A DNA stretch of 64,000 bases from Bacteroidota bacterium (GTDB lineage: Bacteria; Bacteroidota; Bacteroidia; Bacteroidales; CAIXZF01): contig JAKLIX010000004.1 of NCBI GenBank assembly GCA_022709385.1, positions 1-64,000 on the forward strand. Direction: 5' to 3'. The notes beneath the pieces are model-generated. The model searched no databases, was not told the DNA's origin, and saw only the letters and a program-made list of their open reading frames with translations. The position numbers and the translations under genes were made by a program. Each line of letters opens with the position of its first letter. Positions within the stretch are counted from its first letter, which is position 1. Shown here in pieces: positions 27,476-36,014 of the stretch.

Positions 27476-28881
27476 TCCCGGTGCTCCAGTTTCACATTCA
27501 CCTGAAACAATCGTTTCAAATGCTCGCCAAGCCTTTCACAACAATAGACCGACCGGTGCTGCCCTCCGGTGCAACCGAAATTGACCGTTAAACCAGTAAA
27601 TCCCCTTTTGAGATAATTCCTGACGGATTGATCCACCACATGAAAAACACCGAATAAAAAATCATCCACTTCCTGTTCTGCTGCAAGAAAATCAATTACC
27701 CCCCGGTCGAGCCCGGTCAGATGCCGGAATTCGTCTTGCCTTCCGGGATTCGGCAGGGCGCGGCAGTCAAACACAAACCCACCTCCGTGTTCACTGGTGT
27801 CGGGCGGAATCCCGTTCTTATAACTGAAACTCCTGATGGTTATGGTCAATGGACTGCCATCGGGGAGCTTATACAGGGATGTGCCGGGAAGGCTTTCCAG
27901 TACCTGCCTCAGGTGAAGAAGTCGGTCAGGAAGGGGATGCGCGTTCAGCAACCAGCTGAGGTTTCGCAGGGCATATGGAATGCTGAGCAGAAAATGTTCT
28001 TTTTTCTGGTGTATCCCTCTGTATCCGTATGCACCGAGTGCCTGCATCAACCTGATGTAAACAAACAGGTAAAAATCTCCGGTAAACGCATCAGGGGTGA
28101 TCCCACTCATCTTTTCCAGTAAGGGCAGATAATGGTCGAGCAGGGTCTGACGGAAGGCCACACTCAGGTTGGCTTTGGCATCGTAAAGAAGGGAACACAG
28201 GTCATAGGCCGGATTCCCTTTTCTACCTCCCTGATAATCAATAAAATACAATTTATTCTGCCGGACCATCATGTTCCTTGATTGAAAATCCCGGTACATA
28301 AAAAAATCCGACGGCCGGGTAAGCAACATTGCCGCGAAATCCTGGAAATCATTTTCGAGCAGTTGTTCGTCAAAAGGGATACCAGATAGCTTCAGGTAGT
28401 AATACTTGAAATAATTCAGGTCCCATAGCATGCTCTGTATGTCGAATGCAGCCCTGGGATAACATTGGCTGTAATCGAGTTCCCGGTGTCCTTTCACCTG
28501 AAATACCGGAAGGGTGGCAACCGCTTGCTTGTAAAGCTCTGTAACCAGGTGGTCTGGTTCCTGGCTGGTTTCTTCCTGGGAAAGGAGTGAAAACAGGCTT
28601 GTGTCGCCCAGATCTTCAAGCAGATAGCATCCTTTTTCTTCTTCCCTTGCCAACAGTTCCGGCACTGCGAGACCGGTTCTGCGGAAGTGTTCTGTCAGGT
28701 AAAAGAAGGCCTGGTTCTCCCGCTGGTCTGCATGATATGCACCGATCACACTGATTGCGGAGCTTTGAATCCGGAAATACTTTCTGGGTGAGCCGGAAGC
28801 GGCCAGGGGAGTGACCGTAAGGGCTGGTGTACCTGACCAGTTCCGGAACATGCTGCCGATCATTCCGCTTATGTTATCCAT
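27451..28881 (-). CDS. amgK: AmgK-type sugar kinase fused to a RapZ C-terminal domain
   Basis: 476 residues from the ATG at 28881; the longer frame begins with a TTG. The N-terminal 330 or so residues are an aminoglycoside-phosphotransferase-fold kinase: YLLEDLGDTSLFSLL, catalytic-loop FMYRDFQSRNMMV (Asp, with Tyr replacing the usual His) and metal-binding FIDYQGGRKGNPAYDL. This is the pattern of AmgK, the anomeric MurNAc/GlcNAc kinase of the recycling route that bypasses MurNAc-6-P. Residues of about 345-470 are a RapZ C-terminal domain: FVFDCRALPNPGR, LTGLDRGVIDFL and VNFGCTGGQHRSVYCCERL. The RapZ N-terminal P-loop ATPase is absent. In RapZ this domain senses glucosamine-6-phosphate and binds RNA; here it may regulate the kinase (inference). 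murU follows. Confidence 0.88.
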   Translation of the reverse strand: MDNISGMIGSMFRNWSGTPALTVTPLAASGSPRKYFRIQSSAISVIGAYHADQRENQAFFYLTEHFRRTGLAVPELLAREEEKGCYLLEDLGDTSLFSLLSQEETSQEPDHLVTELYKQAVATLPVFQVKGHRELDYSQCYPRAAFDIQSMLWDLNYFKYYYLKLSGIPFDEQLLENDFQDFAAMLLTRPSDFFMYRDFQSRNMMVRQNKLYFIDYQGGRKGNPAYDLCSLLYDAKANLSVAFRQTLLDHYLPLLEKMSGITPDAFTGDFYLFVYIRLMQALGAYGYRGIHQKKEHFLLSIPYALRNLSWLLNAHPLPDRLLHLRQVLESLPGTSLYKLPDGSPLTITIRSFSYKNGIPPDTSEHGGGFVFDCRALPNPGRQDEFRHLTGLDRGVIDFLAAEQEVDDFLFGVFHVVDQSVRNYLKRGFTGLTVNFGCTGGQHRSVYCCERLGEHLKRLFQVNVKLEHREIGMSSRR

Positions 28882-29014
28882 GGGCAGGGTGGTTTCATGT
28901 AAGCATGGCTTTATTATCTGCAAAATAAACCTATTTTACCGAATTTGCAGCTTGTCATGCGGCTCCTTTCTCTTCCGGGAAGTGGTATAATTCCCTACCG
29001 TTCAAATAATTTAT

Positions 29015-29022
29015 TAATTTTG
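29015..29022 (+). promoter_or_regulatory. Bacteroidota -7 promoter element (TAATTTTG)
   Basis: TAnnTTTG match 22 bases before the ATG of the rubrerythrin-like gene at 29045. It is in the divergent region shared with the kinase gene. Confidence 0.55.
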
Positions 29023-29044
29023 CCGGAAAATAAAAAAACCGCAT

Positions 29045-29551
29045 ATGGAAGCAAAAACTCCCACTGACATTTTAAAGATGGCCATCCTGATGGAGAAGCG
29101 CGGCAGGGCATTTTATACCCAGGTTGCCCAGCAAACAAACGATGAGGATGCAAAACGGGTATTTGATTATATGGCCCAGGAAGAACAGATGCATGTTGAG
29201 TTCCTGGCCAGACAGTTTGCATTTTATGAAAAGAATCACAAGTTTGATGTGAATGAGCCAATATCGAGCGGTGCTGATGAAAGGGTAGTACAGGCAGTAT
29301 TGAATGGAGAGATGACCAGCAGGATAGCGGCTGCGGGTTTTGAGGCAGCCGCCATTTCCGCTGCCATCGATTTCGAAACCAGGGCTATCGATTATTATGC
29401 CAGGATGGCTGAATTGGCGACGGACAGCAATGAGAAGGAAATGTTCCTGTGGCTGGCCGAGTGGGAGCGGGGGCATCATAAAGTACTGTTCCATATGAAC
29501 CAGGAATTGATGGAAAAAGTTTGGAACGATAATCAGTTCTGGCCATTCTAA
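29045..29551 (+). CDS. Rubrerythrin-like ferritin-family protein
   Basis: 168 residues forming a four-helix ferritin-like domain with two E-x-x-H-type diiron segments: MAQEEQMHVEFL in the first half and FLWLAEWERGHHKVLF in the second, plus the extra Glu-bearing helices EKRGRAFY and FETRAIDYYARM. No C-terminal rubredoxin-like Cys4 domain is present, so this is the rubredoxin-less class. Such proteins reduce peroxide or handle iron in anaerobes. It lies upstream of gdhA, with its own promoter; a second paralogue follows gdhA. Electron donor unknown. Confidence 0.85.
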   Translation: MEAKTPTDILKMAILMEKRGRAFYTQVAQQTNDEDAKRVFDYMAQEEQMHVEFLARQFAFYEKNHKFDVNEPISSGADERVVQAVLNGEMTSRIAAAGFEAAAISAAIDFETRAIDYYARMAELATDSNEKEMFLWLAEWERGHHKVLFHMNQELMEKVWNDNQFWPF

Positions 29552-29568
29552 AATTTCTTACAGTTTAT

Positions 29569-29600
29569 TTTGTTTTATGCTTGTATTTCTCATAATTTTG
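29569..29600 (+). promoter_or_regulatory. Bacteroidota promoter (TTTG-N20-TAATTTTG) for gdhA
   Basis: -33 TTTG at 29569-29572 and -7 TAATTTTG at 29593-29600. The leader to the gdhA ATG is about 65 nt, longer than at the neighbouring genes and rich in A/T. Confidence 0.65.
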
Positions 29601-29671
29601 CATTGTGAAATTATTAACATTGTTACTGTTTTAACAATACGGAATAAAACTAACCTAATTTTAACAGAATC

Positions 29672-31009
29672 ATGGACTTAGAAAAATTAATGCTGGAACT
29701 GGAGAAAAAGCATCCAGGCGAATTGGAGTATCTTCAGGCCGTTAGAGAAGTACTTGAATCAATCGAAGAGGTTTACAATGAAAACCCTCAGTTCGAATCC
29801 GCAGGGATTATTGAGCGCATTGTGGAACCCGACCGGGTATTGATGTTTAAGGTGCCCTGGACCGATGATGGTGGTAAAGTACATGTAAATCTCGGCTACC
29901 GTGTTCAGTTCAACAATGCAATCGGTCCTTACAAGGGCGGTTTGCGTTTTCACCCGAGTGTGAATCTCAGTATTCTGAAGTTTCTCGGATTCGAACAAAT
30001 CTTTAAAAATTCACTCACTACCCTGCCTATGGGTGGAGCCAAGGGAGGATCTGATTTCGACCCCAAAGGCAAATCCAACACGGAAATCATGCGTTTCTGC
30101 CAGTCGTTTATGCTCGAACTCTGGAAGCTGATCGGTCCTGAAACCGATGTTCCGGCTGGTGATATTGGCGTAGGCGGCCGTGAAATCGGTTATATGTATG
30201 GGATGTACAAAAAACTGGCAAGCGAAAACACCGGCGTGCTCACCGGAAAAGGGCTGAATTGGGGAGGAAGCCTCATCCGTCCGGAAGCTACCGGATTCGG
30301 CGCAGTGTATTTCGCACAGGAAATGCTCAATACCAAAGGCATGGACTTTAACGGCAAAACGGTCTGCCTCTCCGGTTTCGGCAATGTGGCCTGGGGTGCT
30401 GCGCTGAAAGCAACCGAACTCGGTGCTAAAGTTGTAACCATTTCCGGACCTGATGGTTATATTCATGATCCGGATGGAATTACAGGGGAGAAGATTACGT
30501 ATCTGCTCGAACTCAGGGCGTCCAACCAGGATATCGTTAAGCCCTATTCCTATGAATTTCCCAACGCCCGCTTCTTCCAGGGAAAACGCCCCTGGGAAGT
30601 GAAATGTGACATTGCCATTCCTTGTGCAACCCAGAACGAACTTGACAAGGCCGATGCCGAAAAACTGGTTGCCAATGGTTGTATCTGCGTGGCCGAGGGA
30701 GCCAACATGCCTTCAACCCCGGAAGCCATCCAGGTTTTCCATGAGAAAAAGGTCATGTTTGCACCGGGAAAAGCTGTGAATGCCGGAGGTGTTGCTACAT
30801 CAGGGCTTGAAATGTCGCAGAATTCAATGAAAATGGGATGGCCCAGGGAAGAAGTTGATTCCCGCCTTCACCAGATTATGAAAGACATTCATTCCCAATG
30901 TGTGAAGCACGGATCCGAACCAGACGGCTATATTAACTACGTGAAGGGTGCCAATGTGGCCGGATTTCTGAAAGTGGCCAATGCCATGCTCGACCAGGGT
31001 GTCGTATAG
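29672..31009 (+). CDS. gdhA: Glutamate dehydrogenase (NADP type)
   Basis: 445 residues, full length for the hexameric bacterial enzyme. Visible are YKGGLRFHPSVN, the catalytic-lysine loop PMGGAKGGSDFDPKGKS, DVPAGDIGVGGREIGY, the Rossmann motif SGFGNVAWGAALKA and CVAEGANMPSTPEA. It makes glutamate from 2-oxoglutarate and ammonium (or the reverse) in the cytoplasm. NADPH specificity is inferred from similarity to the GdhA/bacterial small-subunit group, not from a tested residue. It sits alone behind its own promoter, between two rubrerythrin-like genes. Confidence 0.95.
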   Translation: MDLEKLMLELEKKHPGELEYLQAVREVLESIEEVYNENPQFESAGIIERIVEPDRVLMFKVPWTDDGGKVHVNLGYRVQFNNAIGPYKGGLRFHPSVNLSILKFLGFEQIFKNSLTTLPMGGAKGGSDFDPKGKSNTEIMRFCQSFMLELWKLIGPETDVPAGDIGVGGREIGYMYGMYKKLASENTGVLTGKGLNWGGSLIRPEATGFGAVYFAQEMLNTKGMDFNGKTVCLSGFGNVAWGAALKATELGAKVVTISGPDGYIHDPDGITGEKITYLLELRASNQDIVKPYSYEFPNARFFQGKRPWEVKCDIAIPCATQNELDKADAEKLVANGCICVAEGANMPSTPEAIQVFHEKKVMFAPGKAVNAGGVATSGLEMSQNSMKMGWPREEVDSRLHQIMKDIHSQCVKHGSEPDGYINYVKGANVAGFLKVANAMLDQGVV

Positions 31010-31045
31010 TGACCTCCCGGAATTTCTTATTACTTCAGTTTAGGC

Positions 31046-31077
31046 TTTGCAAAAATCGTGGAATTCTTTTAGGTTTG
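31046..31077 (+). promoter_or_regulatory. Bacteroidota promoter (TTTG-N20-TAGGTTTG)
   Basis: -33 TTTG at 31046-31049 and -7 TAGGTTTG at 31070-31077, 26 bases before the ATG at 31104. Confidence 0.65.
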
Positions 31078-31103
31078 CAGCCTGATAACTTTTAACCGGT
31101 CAG

Positions 31104-31559
31104 ATGGAACACTTCAGTAATATCAATGATATCCTCGACTTTGCGATTAAAGCCGAACAGGATGCAGTGGATTTCTATACCGAACTGTCGAAGCAGGCGG
31201 CCAATGCTGATATGGCCGCCGTGTTTCACCAGTTTGCCAGAGAGGAAATGGGGCATAAATCCCGCCTGATGAGAATCAGGGAAGAGGGATTGATCAGATT
31301 GGAACGCACACATGTCAGTGATCTCAGGATCAGTGATTATGTGGCAGATGTACAACCCCATCCCGGTATGAGTTACAGGGAAGCCCTGGTGGTGGCGATG
31401 AAAAGGGAAAAGGCCGCGTTTAAACTGTATTTGAACCTATCGGATAAGGTCGATGCCCCGGAAATGAAACAACTGTTTCTTTCACTCGCCCAGGAGGAAT
31501 CCAAACATAAATTACGATTTGAACTTGAGTACGACGAAATTGTCCTGAAGGAGAATTAA
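31104..31559 (+). CDS. Rubrerythrin-like ferritin-family protein (second copy)
   Basis: 151 residues; only distantly similar to the protein at 29045. Diiron segments: IKAEQDAVDFYTEL, FAREEMGHKSRL, KREKAAFKLYLNL and LAQEESKHKLRFEL, i.e. two E-x-x-H motifs and two supporting Glu helices. There is no rubredoxin domain. Likely peroxide reduction or iron handling. Monocistronic: it has its own promoter and ends in a strong bidirectional terminator whose stem starts at its stop codon. Confidence 0.85.
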   Translation: MEHFSNINDILDFAIKAEQDAVDFYTELSKQAANADMAAVFHQFAREEMGHKSRLMRIREEGLIRLERTHVSDLRISDYVADVQPHPGMSYREALVVAMKREKAAFKLYLNLSDKVDAPEMKQLFLSLAQEESKHKLRFELEYDEIVLKEN

Positions 31560-31590
31560 AAACAAAGGCGGCCGTGGCCGCCTTTGTTTT
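31559..31590. terminator. Bidirectional intrinsic terminator
   Basis: A perfect 15-bp stem (31559-31573 with 31576-31590, GGCGGCC core, GT loop) is flanked by AAAA on the left and TTTT on the right, so it works for both converging genes. It overlaps the last base of one stop codon and the first bases of the other. Confidence 0.9.
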
Positions 31591-33757
31591 ATCTTAAAAT
31601 GGTAAGAGTACCATCATACTTGAATTCATCTCTCTTCTTCTTATACCTCAATACCACGTAATATGTGCCATCCGGCAGATTGGCGCCGTCCCATTCACTC
31701 AGGTAGGGCGACTGTTCGAATACCTTCTTACCCCAACGGTTGTAAACACTTAACACATTCACCATGTAGTTCTCAAGGTTTTCGATTACAAACTTGTCGT
31801 TTTTCCCGTCCCCGTTGGGTGTGATGATATTGGGAATGGTAAGGTCGTAGTCAACTTCCTTGATCACCAGTACTTTCGATGAAATGGAATCGCGGCAGCC
31901 ATGCTCAGTCCAGGTGTAAAGCCACACGGTAAACAAGCCGTCGCCCTGGTAAACATACGTAGGATTCATTTCATTCGAGGTGCCTCCCAGGCTGTCTCCA
32001 AATGTCCATAAGTAATAAGTAGCCAGTTGGCTTTGATTGGAGAAGGTGATCAGGGGTTCATCCACCGTGGTGCTGTCGGGCAGGGCAACAAAACCCGCCA
32101 CCGGCATCGGATGGACAGTGATCAGATTATAAATGGCGTATTGCTTTGAACAGCCTGCCGCTGTGGTGGCTGTCAGCCTTACCCCGTAGGTCGGGATATT
32201 CGGATCGTAGGTAAAGACGTGCACCGGGTCCCTGTCGGTTGCGGACGTGCCGTCGGTGAATTCCCACAGATAAGTGGTAGCGGCATCGGGTGTTGTATTA
32301 TTGGTAAACTGTACCTCCAGCGGATCACATCCTTCATAAACGGAAGGTTTGAACGATATCAGCGGATTCAGGTGATATGTAACCAGGATCGAGTCCCTGG
32401 CAAGGCTGCAGCGGGTACTGTCCCTCACTTCCACCCTGTACATGGTGGTCTGCTCCGGACTGGCAAGGGGATTTGATATGTATGGGTTGCTCAGGCTGCC
32501 GATCGGGGACCATTGATACAGGTAAGGAGGAAATCCTCCGTTGGGGTTGACCCACAGTGGAACCTCTCCCTCACAGACAATGGTATCATTGGCAACATCC
32601 AATTGGATATTGAAATAATCGAGTATTGGAATGATCAGTATGGTATCCCCTTCGCAGATGGAGGTTTTAATCCTGAACCGGATCTCTTCGGTACCTTCGC
32701 TGATTCCGTCATAAACGGGATCGACCGTAATTTTGCTGCTGATATGGTAGGGCTTCACCCAAACGATGGTGTCGACAAAATTGTAATCAACACCGTTGGT
32801 GGCACTGCCGTAAATGCTGTCAATCTCAATCATGGTGGAATCTGGTCTGGCATAAGGCAGGGTGAAGGTAAGTTCTGCCCGGCGGCAGCCTTCGATGGCC
32901 ACCGGAGCAGCCAGGTTAGGATTACTGGGACTGACATAATTCAGGTTAACGCTTACGGAATTGGATGTGAAGCTGTTCTCTTCAAGAAACACCCCGCTGT
33001 CGAGAATCCCGTCACCGACATCACTGATAGCCAGTTTGATATGATAGGTTACACAGGGTGTAACCCAGTTTTTTGCCTCAAGCACCACGGTAAAGGCATC
33101 ATACTGAATCGTAGTGTTGGCTCCCTGGGGATTATTGATAAGATAGGCACAGTTAATGCATGGACCTGCATTTGCAGTTCCGTTATTGATGTTGTTGATG
33201 GATACAGGGATATTGGTGCCGGGAAGCCGGGCGATGTTAATGGCACCGTTGGTAAAGGGACCTGTGATTCCCGGGCCTGAAAGAAAGAAACCGAAAACGT
33301 CGTTATATGATGAGTTGGCGAATTCGTGATACTCGTCAGAACCAAAAGCGTAACGGAATTTGACCGTATCAGACTGGGGGATGAAATCAAATTCCAGAAC
33401 ACAGGCATTGTAGATGGAGCCGCCTGCAAGGGCTGCGAGATCGGGATCGCCGCCCCAGTTGTTGTTAAGACCTGCACCGCCCGCATTATTCGGACCGGGT
33501 GCCACATTAATGTCGCCCGAGGTCATGATCACACCGCTTGCAATCCCGATATTGGTGCTCCCCGTAAAAGTACCCGCAGCCATGGTGGCTCCGTTGTACG
33601 TTACATTGGTTACCTGGATGCCCTGACCGATCAGTACATCCTGAACCCACTGCTGCGGGGTCATGGCATTGCTGACAAGCAACTGACTGTGAACCACGCC
33701 TGCAGACAGGATTGCAGCAATTAACAATAAACCGCTGATGGTAATGTTTCGCTTCAT
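31589..33757 (-). CDS. T9SS type-B (gliding-motility C-terminal) secreted protein with choice-of-anchor L and PKD domains
   Basis: 722 residues from the ATG at 33757 (MKRNITISGLLLIAAILSAGVVHSQ signal peptide); the in-frame extension to 33790 is not needed. Residues of about 30-250 match the choice-of-anchor L domain (GVIMTSGDI, LEFDFIPQSDTVKFRYAFGSDEY, DVFGFFLSGPGI). Ig-like or SprB-type repeats and two PKD domains follow (YLWEFTDGTSAT, YLWTFGDSLGGTS). The final 85 or so residues are a gliding-motility/type-B C-terminal domain (IPNIITPNGDGKNDKFVI, VYNRWGKKVFE, LPDGTYYVVLRY). It should be exported through the T9SS to the cell surface. Function beyond adhesion or surface display cannot be read. 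Confidence 0.88.
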   Translation of the reverse strand: MKRNITISGLLLIAAILSAGVVHSQLLVSNAMTPQQWVQDVLIGQGIQVTNVTYNGATMAAGTFTGSTNIGIASGVIMTSGDINVAPGPNNAGGAGLNNNWGGDPDLAALAGGSIYNACVLEFDFIPQSDTVKFRYAFGSDEYHEFANSSYNDVFGFFLSGPGITGPFTNGAINIARLPGTNIPVSINNINNGTANAGPCINCAYLINNPQGANTTIQYDAFTVVLEAKNWVTPCVTYHIKLAISDVGDGILDSGVFLEENSFTSNSVSVNLNYVSPSNPNLAAPVAIEGCRRAELTFTLPYARPDSTMIEIDSIYGSATNGVDYNFVDTIVWVKPYHISSKITVDPVYDGISEGTEEIRFRIKTSICEGDTILIIPILDYFNIQLDVANDTIVCEGEVPLWVNPNGGFPPYLYQWSPIGSLSNPYISNPLASPEQTTMYRVEVRDSTRCSLARDSILVTYHLNPLISFKPSVYEGCDPLEVQFTNNTTPDAATTYLWEFTDGTSATDRDPVHVFTYDPNIPTYGVRLTATTAAGCSKQYAIYNLITVHPMPVAGFVALPDSTTVDEPLITFSNQSQLATYYLWTFGDSLGGTSNEMNPTYVYQGDGLFTVWLYTWTEHGCRDSISSKVLVIKEVDYDLTIPNIITPNGDGKNDKFVIENLENYMVNVLSVYNRWGKKVFEQSPYLSEWDGANLPDGTYYVVLRYKKKRDEFKYDGTLTILR

Positions 33758-33820
33758 TGGCCGAGGATTATTCTGGGTATTTAAATACAATTTCAGATCG
33801 TCTTAACAGACAATCCAGAA

Positions 33821-33852
33821 CAAAAGTAATTCATTCTGCTGATAATATCAAA
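33821..33852 (-). promoter_or_regulatory. Bacteroidota promoter (TTTG-N20-TACTTTTG)
   Basis: On the minus strand, -33 TTTG is at 33849-33852 and -7 TACTTTTG at 33821-33828, about 63 bases before the ATG at 33757. It lies back to back with the promoter for the plus-strand gene at 33954. Confidence 0.65.
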
Positions 33853-33924
33853 TTTTATCACCAATAATATAGTCCCCGATCCGACGTTTATGGTTGCCTG
33901 AGCCCTTAGTATCCTTAAAATTCT

Positions 33925-33932
33925 TACTTTTG
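33925..33932 (+). promoter_or_regulatory. Bacteroidota -7 promoter element (TACTTTTG)
   Basis: TAnnTTTG match 21 bases before the ATG of the BatA-domain gene. Probably drives that gene and the three that follow it. Confidence 0.55.
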
Positions 33933-33953
33933 CGCACCTGAGAAAGATAGTGC

Positions 33954-36005
33954 ATGATGCAATTCGCAAACCCCTGGTTTCTGATCGCTTTATCTGCCAT
34001 TGCCATCCCGGTCCTGATCCATCTGTTCAATTTCAGAAGATTCAGGAAGGTGTATTTCACCAATGTCAGGTTCATTGAAGAACTGAAACTCCAGACCCAG
34101 AAGCAGTCGAAACTGAAACACCTGCTGATCCTGCTGGCCAGAATACTGACCATCATCATGCTTGTGCTTGCTTTTGCCCAGCCTTTTCGTCCTTTGAACC
34201 GGCGCCTTGTACAGCAGCATGCCCTGAATTCCGTGTCGGTCTACATCGATAATTCGTTCAGCATGGAATCCAAAGGACGGCAGGGGAGTTTGCTGGATGA
34301 AGCTAAACGAAAAACACTGGAAATCCTTGCAGCCCACAAGCCGGCCGATCAGTTTCACCTGCTGACATCCGATTTTGAAGGCCGTCACCAGCGATGGATC
34401 AACCGTGATGAGGTCCAGGGCCTGCTTCCGGAAATCCCTTTCAGCCCGGCTACCCGCCCTTTAAATACAGTACTTGCTCGTCAGCAGGACATGTTTCAGT
34501 CCGCTTCAACCAATAAAAATATCTTCATTCTTTCTGATTTTCAAAAATCGACCACCCTTCCCGAACACCTGTCTCCCGATACCTCAGCCAACTTGTTCCT
34601 CCTGCCCCTGGAGGCCAGTCAATCAGAAAATCTTTACATAGACAGTTGTTGGTTCGACAGTCCGGTACAACAACTCAACCAGTTGAGCATACTGCATGTC
34701 AGAATCAGAAACGCAGGAAACACAGATCAGGAGAAGATACCGGTGAAACTGTTGATCAATGGGCAGCAAAGAGCCATTGCCAGTGTGAATTGTAAAGCCG
34801 GATCCCCGGCCGAAATCAGCCTTTCTTTCACCAACCAGCAGCCCGGATTCTTCCATGCCGTGCTATCCCTGACGGATTACCCCATCACCTATGACGATGA
34901 TTTTTATTTCACCTTTGAAGTGCAATCAAGGTATAAGGTGTTGTGTATCAACGATAAAGTATCCAATGTTTTCCTCGATAACCTCTTTGGTAAAGATTCT
35001 GCATTCCAATACCTCGCTGTACAGGTAAAATCGCTGGATTATTCTGCAGTAACGGATTATAACCTTGTTATTATCAGTGAACTGCAGTCCTTCCCCAGCG
35101 GACTTACCCAGGCTTTGCAGGCCTTGATCGACCAGGGTGGCAGTTTGTGCATTATTCCACCGGAAAACCCGGATCAGGCAGCATGGACCGAATTTATGAA
35201 CCAATACGGTATCGGTGCTTTCAGGGGTGTTGATACGCTTGATGCGAAAGTACGTAACCTGGATCCTTCGCAACTGCTGTTCAGGGATGTTTTCGACAAG
35301 GTCCCGGAGAACCTCGACCTGCCAGAGGCATTTTCCCATTTATCCCTGGCTTTTCCTGCCACCAGTCATGCCAATACCATCTTAGCATTTGAGAATGATG
35401 ATCCCTTTCTTGTCTCTTATGGCTTGCATGCCGGAACCATCTATCTTTTCACTGCTGCCCTCCGGGAATCTTCCACCAATTTTGGTAAGCATGTATTATT
35501 TGTACCCACGCTTTACAGGATGGCGCTCCTTAGTCTGCCGATCCGGCCATTGTTTTATACTATCGGTCAGGATGCAGCCATTCCGGTACAGGGTTATGCC
35601 GGTAAGGGTGATGATGTCTTACGGATCAAACAAGTGGGTCAGGATTATGATTTTATCCCGGAAAACAAGCTGAGCGGTTCGAAACGTATGTTGTTCGTTC
35701 ATAACCAGGTACGTCAGGCGGGGAATTACATCCTCACAGACGGGGGAAAGGAAGTGGCCGGACTGGCCTTTAACTACGACCGTCAGGAATCCATGCTTGA
35801 TTTTTACACTTCAGAAGCTTTGAAAGAATTGGTAAGCAAATCCGGCCTGAAACATATACACGTGCTTGATGCAACGGAAAAACCGCTTACACAGTTGATA
35901 GAGGATCTCAACAGGGGTGTCAGGTACTGGAAGGTGTTCGCTCTTCTGGCTTTGCTTTTTATTGCCGCAGAGATTGGCATGCTCAGGTTTTGGAAAACGT
36001 CCTAA
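33954..36005 (+). CDS. BatA-domain membrane protein
   Basis: 683 residues. The N-terminal 80 or so residues are the BatA (aerotolerance N-terminal) module with two membrane segments: FANPWFLIALSAIAIPVLIHLFNFRR and HLLILLARILTIIMLVLAFAQP. A von Willebrand-A-like fold begins at SVYIDNSFSMES (DxSxS metal site) and a large periplasmic/soluble region follows. One membrane helix is near the C-terminus (VFALLALLFIAAEIGMLRFW). This is the stand-alone version common in Bacteroidota, not part of a full batABCDE cluster. The role is unknown. It is followed by parC after 9 bases, so co-transcription is likely. The ATGATG start leaves a one-codon uncertainty. Confidence 0.8.
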   Translation: MMQFANPWFLIALSAIAIPVLIHLFNFRRFRKVYFTNVRFIEELKLQTQKQSKLKHLLILLARILTIIMLVLAFAQPFRPLNRRLVQQHALNSVSVYIDNSFSMESKGRQGSLLDEAKRKTLEILAAHKPADQFHLLTSDFEGRHQRWINRDEVQGLLPEIPFSPATRPLNTVLARQQDMFQSASTNKNIFILSDFQKSTTLPEHLSPDTSANLFLLPLEASQSENLYIDSCWFDSPVQQLNQLSILHVRIRNAGNTDQEKIPVKLLINGQQRAIASVNCKAGSPAEISLSFTNQQPGFFHAVLSLTDYPITYDDDFYFTFEVQSRYKVLCINDKVSNVFLDNLFGKDSAFQYLAVQVKSLDYSAVTDYNLVIISELQSFPSGLTQALQALIDQGGSLCIIPPENPDQAAWTEFMNQYGIGAFRGVDTLDAKVRNLDPSQLLFRDVFDKVPENLDLPEAFSHLSLAFPATSHANTILAFENDDPFLVSYGLHAGTIYLFTAALRESSTNFGKHVLFVPTLYRMALLSLPIRPLFYTIGQDAAIPVQGYAGKGDDVLRIKQVGQDYDFIPENKLSGSKRMLFVHNQVRQAGNYILTDGGKEVAGLAFNYDRQESMLDFYTSEALKELVSKSGLKHIHVLDATEKPLTQLIEDLNRGVRYWKVFALLALLFIAAEIGMLRFWKTS

Positions 36006-36014
36006 GAAACGCTC

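Noticed and set aside
32513..33280. 255-codon plus-strand frame
   Set aside because: Antisense shadow of the T9SS type-B gene, with no domain or promoter.
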